64,000 nt of DNA, taken from assembly GCA_913777615.1 (NCBI GenBank), contig CAJYTK010000007.1, forward strand, positions 296,827 to 360,826, written 5' to 3'. A program made the translations under genes and the position numbers. Source of the DNA: an uncultured Agrobacterium sp. Its GTDB lineage: Bacteria > Pseudomonadota > Alphaproteobacteria > Rhizobiales > Rhizobiaceae. Below the pieces are notes generated by a model that was given only the letters and a program-made list of their open reading frames with translations, was not told the origin of the DNA and searched no databases. Of the stretch, positions 28,663 to 36,759 are shown piece after piece (within the stretch, counting starts at the first letter, position 1; every line of letters begins with the position of its first letter).

Positions 28663-29498
28663 GTTGAGACCGCATTGTTCGGGCGATAGCGCGCATCGAT
28701 CCAGTCGACCATGCAGTACTGTCTGCCCGTTCCATCCGGGTGCGCAACGATATCGACCCTGCATTCGAAAGCTTGCCGCAAAAGGCTGGTTTGAAGCACG
28801 TTGTTGGTCGAACCTGTTGCGAGAACCTGACCTCTACGCATCAGTATGACGTCGTCAGATATATCCATTACGTGATTGAGGTCGTGGAGGACTGCAACGA
28901 TCGTGAGCCCATCATCTCGATTGAGGCTACGAAGGAGCGTCAGAAGTTCCGCCTGATGTCTGATATCGAGGAAGCTCGTCGGTTCATCGAGAAACAGAAC
29001 ACGCGGCTCCTGCGCAAGAGCCATCGCCAGCCAGGCTCGCTGTCTTTCGCCGCCAGAGAGAGTTGTTATTTGGCGGTGGCGCAGATGGTGAAGATCGACC
29101 CGCGAAATCGCGCTGTCGACAATCGTGAAGTCGTGATCAGAGAGCCGCCCGAGCCAGGGACGATGAGGGTACCGGCCCTGCTCGACAAGTTCTTCGACTG
29201 TCAGGCCTATTGGAGTTTCCGGCGTTTGGCTCATCACGGCGATATGTCGGGCGATTTCGCGTCGGGGCATCGCTTCCAGCGAGTGTCCCGCCAGACGCAC
29301 GTGCCCAGAAGTCGGTCTTTCAAGCCCCGCGAGGCATTTCAGAAGAGTGCTTTTTCCAGAGCCGTTTGCGCCGCATATCGTGGTAATGCGTCCCTTAACC
29401 ATGGCGACGGACACGTTTTTCAGCGCCGTGGCTTCATCAAAGGTTACGCTCACGTCGACGGCTTCGGCCGCAATTGGGTCGGCTGGCGCATGACTCAT
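28659..29498 (-). CDS. fhuC: Ferric-siderophore ABC ATPase, FhuC/FepC type
   Basis: A 279-residue ATPase with Walker A GANGSGKST, signature TLSGGERQRAW, Walker B VLFLDEPTSFLD and switch VLHDLNHVMDISDDVILM. The substitution pattern is that of iron-chelate ATPases. The ATG at 29498 lies 8 nt after the AraC stop; a longer frame to 29642 overlaps the AraC coding end. The last base pairs overlap the permease start (GTGA), so regulator, ATPase and permease form one unit. Confidence 0.92.
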   Translation of the reverse strand: MSHAPADPIAAEAVDVSVTFDEATALKNVSVAMVKGRITTICGANGSGKSTLLKCLAGLERPTSGHVRLAGHSLEAMPRREIARHIAVMSQTPETPIGLTVEELVEQGRYPHRPWLGRLSDHDFTIVDSAISRVDLHHLRHRQITTLSGGERQRAWLAMALAQEPRVLFLDEPTSFLDIRHQAELLTLLRSLNRDDGLTIVAVLHDLNHVMDISDDVILMRRGQVLATGSTNNVLQTSLLRQAFECRVDIVAHPDGTGRQYCMVDWIDARYRPNNAVST

Positions 29499-29506
29499 GA
29501 GGATCG

Positions 29507-30322
29507 TCACACCGACGCCTCGCGCAAAGCTTTGCGCAGAGAGGACAGGCTGCGGTAACCGACATCGGCCGCCGCTTCTTCGAGCTTGGCTCCCTCCGCC
29601 TGACGGCGCATGACATGCGCTGTGCGCAAGCGACGCCGCCACTCGGCAAAACTCATACCGGTCTCAGTTCGGAATTTCCGTGTCATGGTTCGTCGGCTCA
29701 TGCCGAGATTGTCTGCCCATTGATCGATATCGAGATCGATTGATGGGGTTTCGGTCAGATCGCGGCAAAGCCGCTGTAACCGCCTGTCGCTCGGCATCGG
29801 TAGAGCAAACGGTCCCTCGCGGGCAAGAGCGATCTCTTCAAGGATCAATGCAGCCAGGTGTCCACCACGAGCATCCTCGTCATAAAGCGTCGGCTGTTCC
29901 AGAAACGCGCTGACGGTGGCGGATAGAAGTGGGGATGTCGCGATCACGCGAACCGGTTCCCATGGAAGCGAAACGCCGGGGTGCGGTTCAATGTAAATCG
30001 ACTGCATTGATACCCTCCCATGAGAGTGGACCGCGTGGGGGATTTCCGGTGTGATCAGCAAGCCGTAGCCACTGGGAATGATGAATGACGTGTCAGGTGT
30101 TCGTGCGGTCATGAAGCCGTCGACGATCTGCAAAAGCTGGCCGCGACGATGGCTGTGCCAGCCAAAATCGACGCTCTGTTCATAAGTCCGTGCCATGGCG
30201 GCGATCGGCCGCTGCACGTTTTGAAGATCGGCTGCTCTTTGCGGCTTTCGGATTTCGGCTTCGTGCAAGTCGGTTCTCTGCGCGGACGCTTCAATGGATG
30301 GTGACGGGAGAGCCATAGCCAC
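29507..30322 (-). CDS. AraC-family regulator of the siderophore island (short C-terminus)
   Basis: A 271-residue AraC/XylS-type protein. The N-terminal cupin-like domain (FGWHSHRRGQLLQIVDGFMTA, IPHAVHSHGR) resembles the NimR-type group. The DNA-binding domain begins near 180, with first helix-turn-helix DIDQWADNLGMSRRTMTRKFRTETGMSF. The second helix-turn-helix stops early: DVGYRSLSSLRKALREASV ends at the stop, while family members usually continue with about 15 more residues (FG.TP..Y). GTG at 30322 or ATG at 30316 are possible starts. In other bacteria, AraC proteins next to siderophore uptake genes activate them when the ferric siderophore is present. Confidence 0.85.
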   Translation of the reverse strand: MAMALPSPSIEASAQRTDLHEAEIRKPQRAADLQNVQRPIAAMARTYEQSVDFGWHSHRRGQLLQIVDGFMTARTPDTSFIIPSGYGLLITPEIPHAVHSHGRVSMQSIYIEPHPGVSLPWEPVRVIATSPLLSATVSAFLEQPTLYDEDARGGHLAALILEEIALAREGPFALPMPSDRRLQRLCRDLTETPSIDLDIDQWADNLGMSRRTMTRKFRTETGMSFAEWRRRLRTAHVMRRQAEGAKLEEAAADVGYRSLSSLRKALREASV

Positions 30323-30357
30323 ATCATGTCAGTTTTTCAAAACGAAAGAATGGCCCA

Positions 30358-30379
30358 TTTCATGCCTAAAGGCATGAAA
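30358..30379 (+). promoter_or_regulatory. Palindrome in the araC/receptor divergent promoter region
   Basis: TTTCATGCC (30358-30366), TAAA and GGCATGAAA (30371-30379) form a perfect 9-bp inverted repeat in the 214-bp divergent gap. The word TGGCCCAT occurs twice around it, at 30351-30358 and 30400-30407. These are candidate sites for the AraC regulator or an iron regulator. No clear Irr or RirA box was seen by eye. Confidence 0.5.
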
Positions 30380-30536
30380 ATAGAAAACGGGTCAATAAGT
30401 GGCCCATCGAAGTTCGATTTTGACCTGACAATGCTGATAAAAAAAGTCTACTTAAGCCACCGAGCGCGCGGGATGTGATGAAAAACGGACTTTCCGGAGC
30501 GTCCCGCTTCGGCAACAGTTTATAACAGGTCCCGCA

Positions 30537-32738
30537 ATGCATAACGCCGCCCTCCGCCTCCCCATGACGCCTCACCACAAGGTTAGTGTAAGGGGCTTGC
30601 TGTTCATGATGTCGACTGCCGCCGTGGGTGCAATCGCATTCCATCCTCAGCATGCGAAAGCGCAAGACGCTGACGGTGCAACAGTCCTCAAGACAATCGT
30701 TATTCAAGGTGCTGCAGAAAAAGGTGCTCGCGTGGAACAGCGCGGCTATGTGGCAAGCAACTCCGCTTCCGCCACCAAGACGAACACGCCGATTGCCGAA
30801 ACGCCGCAATCGGTATCCGTAATTACGCGTGGTGCGATGACCGATCGGGCGGTGCAAACGGTGGCCGATAGCTTGCTTTACAGCGCGAATGTCAACGGCC
30901 AGCGTTACGGCAACGACCCGCGCTCTGACTACTTCAGTATCCGTGGTTTCAGTGCTGATCTTTATCTGGACGGGCTACGCGTTCCGCAAATCGCCAACCA
31001 GACAGGCGGCTACGCGGGCTTTCGTGTCGAACCTTATTTCCTGAACCGGGTGGAAGTGCTGCGCGGGCCGAGCTCAGCGCTGTTCGGGCAAACAAACGTC
31101 GGCGGTGTGGTGAACATGGTCAGCAAGGACCCGTTGGAAACCCCTAAAGGAGAAGTCTACACCCGCTTTGGAAGCTATAAGCAGAAGGAATTAGGGTTCG
31201 ATTTAACTGGCCCTCTCGGGGCGGACTCCGACTTTACCTATCGCCTGGAAGGGGTAGTCCGCAATGCAGAAACTATGAACGACTTCGGCAAGAATGACCG
31301 AACGGCTATCAGCCCAACCGTCAAGTGGTCACCGGACGAAGATACGAGCCTGACGATATATGGCGCTTACATGAAGGATGAAGCGGGCCAGGTACCATCG
31401 CTTCTTCCCGCTGTCGGAACGATCTTTCCCAATAGCCTCGGACTAAAAATTCCGCGCAACTTTTCAGACGGCGATCCCTCACTGGCAATCTATGATAAGG
31501 AAACCGCCTATATCGGATACCGCTTTGAGCACGCGCTGAATGAGGATCTCGTTCTTCGGCAGAATTTTCGATACTCCTATCTGGATGTGAATTACCAGAA
31601 TCTTTTCAGCAATGGTCTTGGTGCGGACCAGCGTACGCTCTCTCGCCTCGCTTACAATGCACAGCCAACTTTGAACGCACTGGCACTCGACACGAACCTC
31701 GAATATCAATTCGACAGCGGGCCGGTTGCTCACAAGCTTCTCGGTGGGATTGATCTCCAGTGGCAGAATCTAGTCAATAGAACGGGTTCGCGGACCGATA
31801 CGACGCTTAACCTCGACCTCTTCAATCCGGTTTACGGCATCGGCGTGCAGCCAGCGCCAATCACCACTCATCTCGATCAAACTCAGCAGCAAGTCGGAGT
31901 TTACCTCCAGGACCAGATGGAATGGGGTGGCCTGCGCGTGACCCTTGGTGCTCGCCAGGACTTCGTGAGCAATGATTCCGACAGTCTGGCTATAAGCTCA
32001 GGTATTACCACGCGTTACCAGCAGGACCACTCTGCCTTCACCGGTAGAGTCGGCGCCGCTTATGTTTTCGATAACGGCTTCGTTCCTTATGCCCTCTACT
32101 CCACGTCTTTTGCGCCAGTGCTGACGCTCGCACCAACGCCGCTTAAGCCTACGAAGGGCGAGTTGAAGGAGATCGGCCTCAAATATGCGCCAGATGGCGA
32201 GGATTTCAGCATCACACTTTCCGGCTTTGAGGCTACACAGCAAAATGTCGTCAATCGCGTGTCGGGTGTGTACTACCAGACCGATGAAGTGCGGGTGCGC
32301 GGGATAGAGTTGGAGGGGAGTGCGACGCTTTGGGATCGCATCAACCTGACCGCGGCGGCAAGTTTTCAGGAGCCGGAGGTCACCGAAAGCCGGACGCCGG
32401 CTCAGGTGGGCAAGATGCCCTATACTGTCCCCAAGCAGCAGCAGTCACTTTTCGTCAGCTACGACATGCCGACGCCGGACAACTGGGAGGGCAAGCTGAC
32501 CGTCGGAGCAGGTGTTCGCCACATCGGCAAGACAGCAGGCGACACGGCAAACACTTTCTTCGTGCCAGGCTATACGCTGGTGGATGCTTTCGCCCGTTAC
32601 GACCATGACCGTTACGCGTTCCAGCTCAATGGATATAACCTCGGAGACAAGACCTATGTCGCTGGTTGTAACACGCCGACCCAATGCTATTACGGACAGG
32701 GTCTGACGGTCGTGGGAACTCTGAGCGTCAAGTGGTAG
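30537..32738 (+). CDS. TonB-dependent ferric-siderophore receptor (FhuA/FoxA-like)
   Basis: A 733-residue outer-membrane receptor with a signal peptide (MMSTAAVGAIAFHPQHAKAQ region). After the signal come TVLKTIVIQGAAE, a TonB-box-like stretch, and the plug domain: TPIAETPQSVSVITRGAM, YFSIRGFSADLYLDGLR, NRVEVLRGPSSALFGQTNVGGVVNMVSKDP. A 22-strand barrel ends in the aromatic GLTVVGTLSVKW. The pattern TPQSVSV...LRGPSS is typical of hydroxamate-type siderophore receptors. The ATG at 30537 follows CAGGTCCCGCA; an internal ATG at 30564 is an alternative. The binding-protein gene overlaps its stop. Confidence 0.92.
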   Translation: MHNAALRLPMTPHHKVSVRGLLFMMSTAAVGAIAFHPQHAKAQDADGATVLKTIVIQGAAEKGARVEQRGYVASNSASATKTNTPIAETPQSVSVITRGAMTDRAVQTVADSLLYSANVNGQRYGNDPRSDYFSIRGFSADLYLDGLRVPQIANQTGGYAGFRVEPYFLNRVEVLRGPSSALFGQTNVGGVVNMVSKDPLETPKGEVYTRFGSYKQKELGFDLTGPLGADSDFTYRLEGVVRNAETMNDFGKNDRTAISPTVKWSPDEDTSLTIYGAYMKDEAGQVPSLLPAVGTIFPNSLGLKIPRNFSDGDPSLAIYDKETAYIGYRFEHALNEDLVLRQNFRYSYLDVNYQNLFSNGLGADQRTLSRLAYNAQPTLNALALDTNLEYQFDSGPVAHKLLGGIDLQWQNLVNRTGSRTDTTLNLDLFNPVYGIGVQPAPITTHLDQTQQQVGVYLQDQMEWGGLRVTLGARQDFVSNDSDSLAISSGITTRYQQDHSAFTGRVGAAYVFDNGFVPYALYSTSFAPVLTLAPTPLKPTKGELKEIGLKYAPDGEDFSITLSGFEATQQNVVNRVSGVYYQTDEVRVRGIELEGSATLWDRINLTAAASFQEPEVTESRTPAQVGKMPYTVPKQQQSLFVSYDMPTPDNWEGKLTVGAGVRHIGKTAGDTANTFFVPGYTLVDAFARYDHDRYAFQLNGYNLGDKTYVAGCNTPTQCYYGQGLTVVGTLSVKW

Positions 32739-33607
32739 GCACTTCGAACAGGCGGTCGTTTCTGGGTGGAGCTGCGGCAATGATCGCAGCGCCAAGGGCG
32801 TTCGCGTCTGCTGGAACGGCTCGTATCGTCACGCTCGAATGGACTGTTGCCGAAATTGCGCTTTCGCTGGGACTATCACCGGTCGGTTGCGCCGAGATTA
32901 GCGGGTACAAAACCTGGGTTGATATCGCTGCGGAGCGCCTTTCCAATGCGGTCGACGTTGGCCGGAGACAGCAGCCGAGCCTCGAAGCGATCCGCAGGCT
33001 GCGGCCGGATATCATTCTGACATCACATTACCGGCATGCATCTATCGAGCAGGCTCTTGGCTCAATCGCTACCACTCATCTGATCGATGATCAGCCGAAG
33101 GATGGCGGAATGCTGGCGAGTGTCTACCAGAGTACACGGCAAGTCGGGGAAGCGCTTTCTCGAACTTCGAATGCAAACGACCTTCTCATGCGCTTCGACG
33201 ACGACATCGAGAACCTAAAGTCGCGCTATGCATCACGCATCGTGGGTAGAAAACTGGTTGTTGCGCAACCATTACCGGGTGTTCCGCGGTTGCGGATATT
33301 CGCGCCCAATGCTGCAATTTGCGGGATACTCAAGAGACTCGGTTTTGCAGACCCCATGGATCTGCCATCCGAGCCATTTGGCTTTACGACGATCGATCTT
33401 GAAGGCCTGGCGGCGTTGGATGGCGATAGCACTTTGGCTATTCTATCTGAAAAACTTCCCGACGATCTCGGCAACTCCCCGCTATGGCCCCTGCTTCCCG
33501 TTGTCAAAAACGGACATGTCCGGCTGACTGGCGCTCCGAGCTGGCCATTCGGCTCCTGCGCCTCGCTTACTCGTCTAATGACCGATATAGTCAACCAGTT
33601 CACGTAG
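32732..33607 (+). CDS. fhuD: Ferric-siderophore periplasmic binding protein, FhuD type
   Basis: A 291-residue periplasmic binding protein with a twin-arginine signal (NRRSFLGGAAAMIAAPRAFA), as known for FhuD-type proteins of some bacteria. The mature sequence follows the TroA/FhuD fold: RIVTLEWTVAEIALSLGLSPVGCAEISGY, EAIRRLRPDIILTSHY and LWPLLPVVKNGHV. It would hand ferric hydroxamate to the FhuB-type permease. The GTG at 32732 overlaps the receptor stop by 7 nt. A longer frame from 32684 has no ribosome site. The gene split, with receptor-fhuD one way and araC-fhuC-fhuB the other, is compact and complete. Confidence 0.9.
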   Translation: MVGTSNRRSFLGGAAAMIAAPRAFASAGTARIVTLEWTVAEIALSLGLSPVGCAEISGYKTWVDIAAERLSNAVDVGRRQQPSLEAIRRLRPDIILTSHYRHASIEQALGSIATTHLIDDQPKDGGMLASVYQSTRQVGEALSRTSNANDLLMRFDDDIENLKSRYASRIVGRKLVVAQPLPGVPRLRIFAPNAAICGILKRLGFADPMDLPSEPFGFTTIDLEGLAALDGDSTLAILSEKLPDDLGNSPLWPLLPVVKNGHVRLTGAPSWPFGSCASLTRLMTDIVNQFT

Positions 33608-33890
33608 ATATCGTTTATGCCGGTATGACCGTCCGTGGTTTTGGCTAAGCCAGCGCTCGCATTTGATGCTTTGCTGTTGCGCGGCGATATAATCAGGCGT
33701 AACCCCAGCAACGGAATAAAGAACCGCTAGGGCTGAGAACCGCAAGGTTTCGGCCCGTATTGTGGCCTCTGCTCGCCCTTGAGAAGAACAGTTGTGGTGC
33801 GCACCGCGAGCAATTTCAAGTGGATAAGGCGATCATTTGCCCTTTGTTAAGTTTTGGCATTGATATTTAGGGTTCATCTCGGAGCTTACT

Positions 33891-34622
33891 ATGCCATTTT
33901 CGCGAACGCTTGCTTCCACTCTTTCGTTCGATCATGCGGTAGATCTTAGCTCACTGCCTGTGCGACGGCACTTGCCATCTCATCCCTTCGTAGAGCGACT
34001 TCGCGCAGCGGTCCCATTTGACTTTTTTGCCGTTTCCGGACTGGACCTTGATGGCTATCGGTTCGGCAGCGGCCATTCGATCGACACCAACGTTCCCCCA
34101 GCATATCTCGATGCCTATTATGGCGATGGATTGTTGGCTTCAGATCCATTCGTCAAGGCTTCATCGACAGCCACAGGCGTCGTGATCGAGCAGGAGATAT
34201 ATAAGCAAGATCCGCCCTCGGAACGGCTGCTATATCTGGCTCACACCTTTGGCGTGCTGAACCGTACGCTCTTTCCCATCCGGCGCCTTTCACGCATTTT
34301 CGGTGCAGTGACATTTTCCCGCTCGACGCCTTTTGATCGAGAAGAGATCGATTTTCTGGGAGATATTTCGGGCACCATGCATACGATCATCACAAAGCCC
34401 ATCATGGAGCGTTTCGCAGCGCAGGAAATGCGTCTTACAGATGGCGAGCTCGACTGCTTGAGAATAGCGAGCTTGGGAAAGACCAGCGAAGAGATCGCAT
34501 CTGCTTGCCGTTACACCACGGATACCGTGAACAGTTATATCAAGGCAGCGACGAAAAAGCTAAGCGCGAAGAACCGCAGTCATGCAATCGCGGAGGCGAT
34601 CCGTAGGGGCCTGATCGAATAA
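33891..34622 (+). CDS. LuxR-family solo regulator with altered autoinducer pocket
   Basis: A 243-residue protein with an N-terminal autoinducer-binding-like domain (about 25-165) and a C-terminal LuxR helix-turn-helix (about 178-240: LTDGELDCLRIASLGKTSEEIASACRYTTDTVNSYIKAATKKL). By spacing, TraR Trp57, Tyr61 and Asp70 correspond to Tyr72, Tyr76 and Asp85 here, so the first pocket Trp is replaced. The Trp85 position is not Trp either. No luxI-type synthase is in the window. It may sense a different ligand or none. GGAG precedes the ATG by 6 nt. Confidence 0.88.
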   Translation: MPFSRTLASTLSFDHAVDLSSLPVRRHLPSHPFVERLRAAVPFDFFAVSGLDLDGYRFGSGHSIDTNVPPAYLDAYYGDGLLASDPFVKASSTATGVVIEQEIYKQDPPSERLLYLAHTFGVLNRTLFPIRRLSRIFGAVTFSRSTPFDREEIDFLGDISGTMHTIITKPIMERFAAQEMRLTDGELDCLRIASLGKTSEEIASACRYTTDTVNSYIKAATKKLSAKNRSHAIAEAIRRGLIE

Positions 34623-34995
34623 GGTTCTAATTTTCTTCCCTAGATGGCGTTTTTCCAAGTATAGCGTCGCGGCCATAGTGCTCCACCTTAGACGATAGTT
34701 TAAGATTTGATTTTTTTGCTCCTTTGATGGGCAAATGATGTGTTCTGAATATTCGAATTAAGCATTTCTTCATGAATTGGCCCTAAATTTGGAGCCGTAC
34801 GAGAGGCGAAGTCAAAGCGTCTCGACAGGTGACGATCTGCTTCCGCTGCCACTCCGCGCCCTGCTCACACATCGCCCGGACCGCGCCCTACAGAGACTTT
34901 GCGATAACGCAAGGCCAGTTGCTCTGTCGCGTCCAATAGGGTGCCGATGGAGGCATCTCTAAACGGCATGAAGCCAAGCCCGGTAGAGAGGTGTC
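34623..34995. other. Intergenic region without a supported gene
   Basis: The 373 bp between the LuxR solo and the GGDEF-EAL gene include an AT-rich block (about 34690-34785) that could hold a promoter. A 61-codon frame (34777-34962) has no ribosome site and unusual composition and is not called. I see no RNA gene or clear terminator here. Confidence 0.5.
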
Positions 34996-36522
34996 ATGGC
35001 GTATTTTCGTAGTCGATACCATGTTGCCATCGTGGTCTGGTGGACTGCTTTTCTAGCGATCGCCGGATTAGCTGTCCTTTTAAATGCCCACGAGACGCTC
35101 GATGCCTTCTTTCTCCAATATGACGCCTACCAGCTCGACGAGCTTTTTGTCGCGCTGAACGTCGGTGGTGCTCTCGGGTTGGTCTATTCATTATTGCGCG
35201 TCAGGGACCTTCTGGAAGAAGTGGACCGACGTAGCGAGGCGGAGGCAAAAGTCGATCGTGCAAAACTCCACGATTGTCTGACCGGACTCCCGAATAGGCA
35301 GATGCTCAATCTGCACTTGGCTGGTCCATCCGGCGGGCAGGCAAACAACGAAGCGTGCGTTGCCTATAGTATCGATCTTACCGGACTGAAAAAGGTCAAT
35401 GACGAACTTGGTCAAAGTTTAGGCGACGCTGTCATTCAGACAACAGCCTCGCGTTTATCTCAATTAGAGCCATCAGATCTGGTATTTCACCTCGGTGGCG
35501 ACCGATTCATCGTCTTGAGCAAAAATATTGCAGCGCCAGATCTTCATTCAGATAAGATCATGCAGGCGATCGGGCAGCCCATTGTTGAATATGGTGCCTC
35601 GATCGAGATTGCTGCCAATCTCGGATACGCCGCCTATCCTTGTGACATCGACAACAGACCAGGTCTTTCCCGCGCTGCGGAATGTGCGATGTATGTTGCC
35701 AAGAAAGACGGTCCCAACGTCACCGCTGCTTTCACTTCCGCCATGGCTGCCCTGACCCGTAAACGTGAAAAGATGGAAGCGAGCCTGAAAGCAGCGATCA
35801 ATGCGGACGCCATCCTTCCTTATTATCAGCCCCTTGTCGATCTCAAGACCGGGGCGATCGTGGGATACGAGGCGCTCGCACGTTGGAAGACGCCAAGCGG
35901 AAGCTTCGTCCCTCCCTCAGAGTTCATCCCGCTCGCTGAAGAGTTGGGATTGATTACGCGCCTAACCAGCAGTCTACTCCTGCGTGCCTGCCGCGATGCC
36001 GCATCGTGGCCTGCGGAGACGACACTCGCATTCAACATATCGGCCGCGCAGCTGAACGACCGCCAACTCGGGCTCCGTATTCTCAAGATTTTGGATGAAA
36101 CGGGTTTTCCCGTTCACAGGCTGGAACTTGAAGTGACGGAAAGCGCCATCATTCAAGATGCGGAAAGCGCGCATTTTGTCCTCGACAGTCTCGTCCGATC
36201 CGGGATCAGGATCGCGCTCGATGATTTCGGCACAGGCTACTCCAGCTTGTCGCAACTGGCTCAATATCCATTCGACAAGATCAAAATCGACCGAAGCTTT
36301 ATCTCGAGTTCCGAACATAGCGAGAAGCAGAACCAGATTTTGCAGGGGATCGTGTCGTTGGGGTCGAGGCTCGGCATGACGATCGTGGCGGAAGGCATCG
36401 AGCGCGAAAGCGAGATGCGCAAGCTGACGGAGCTCGGCTGTGACATAGGGCAGGGATACTTCCTGGGAAGGCCGGCTGCCAACATAACGGGGCCGCCTGG
36501 CTCGCATATGATGCAGGCATAA
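34996..36522 (+). CDS. GGDEF-EAL protein with degenerate GGDEF (probable phosphodiesterase)
   Basis: A 508-residue protein with two N-terminal membrane helices (VAIVVWWTAFLAIAGLAVLL and LFVALNVGGALGLVYSLL) around a very short outer loop. The GGDEF domain has LGGDRF at about 165-169 instead of GGDEF, so cyclase activity is probably lost. The EAL domain has YEALARW at about 290, FNISAAQL, ELEVTES, ALDDFGTGYSSLSQL, IKIDRSF, VAEGIE and GQGYFLGRP. All expected catalytic residues are present, so c-di-GMP hydrolysis is likely. GAGAGGTGTC precedes the ATG. It lies next to the chemoreceptor gene, in keeping with motility control. Confidence 0.92.
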   Translation: MAYFRSRYHVAIVVWWTAFLAIAGLAVLLNAHETLDAFFLQYDAYQLDELFVALNVGGALGLVYSLLRVRDLLEEVDRRSEAEAKVDRAKLHDCLTGLPNRQMLNLHLAGPSGGQANNEACVAYSIDLTGLKKVNDELGQSLGDAVIQTTASRLSQLEPSDLVFHLGGDRFIVLSKNIAAPDLHSDKIMQAIGQPIVEYGASIEIAANLGYAAYPCDIDNRPGLSRAAECAMYVAKKDGPNVTAAFTSAMAALTRKREKMEASLKAAINADAILPYYQPLVDLKTGAIVGYEALARWKTPSGSFVPPSEFIPLAEELGLITRLTSSLLLRACRDAASWPAETTLAFNISAAQLNDRQLGLRILKILDETGFPVHRLELEVTESAIIQDAESAHFVLDSLVRSGIRIALDDFGTGYSSLSQLAQYPFDKIKIDRSFISSSEHSEKQNQILQGIVSLGSRLGMTIVAEGIERESEMRKLTELGCDIGQGYFLGRPAANITGPPGSHMMQA

Positions 36523-36759
36523 CGCAGACGACTTTGAATGAGGTTGGAGCTAACTGGCTGTTAGGACGGTGGATGATCAGCCGACCAGAAAGCCTTTGCC
36601 GTCCTTGGCGCCCATCTCATCCTCCAGGCTAACCATGCCTCTGGTCAGGTGCGAACGCCGCGTCGCCCAGCCCTTATGGATGCTCAATTTTATAAATCGA
36701 TGAAACCTCAGGACTTCGGCTCGAAGTCGCCTCCTACAACCACGAAAAGGTATCACAGC

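Noticed and set aside
34777-34962. 61-codon frame before the second GGDEF-EAL gene
   Set aside because: No ribosome site, Arg/Leu-rich random-looking product, and no downstream signal.
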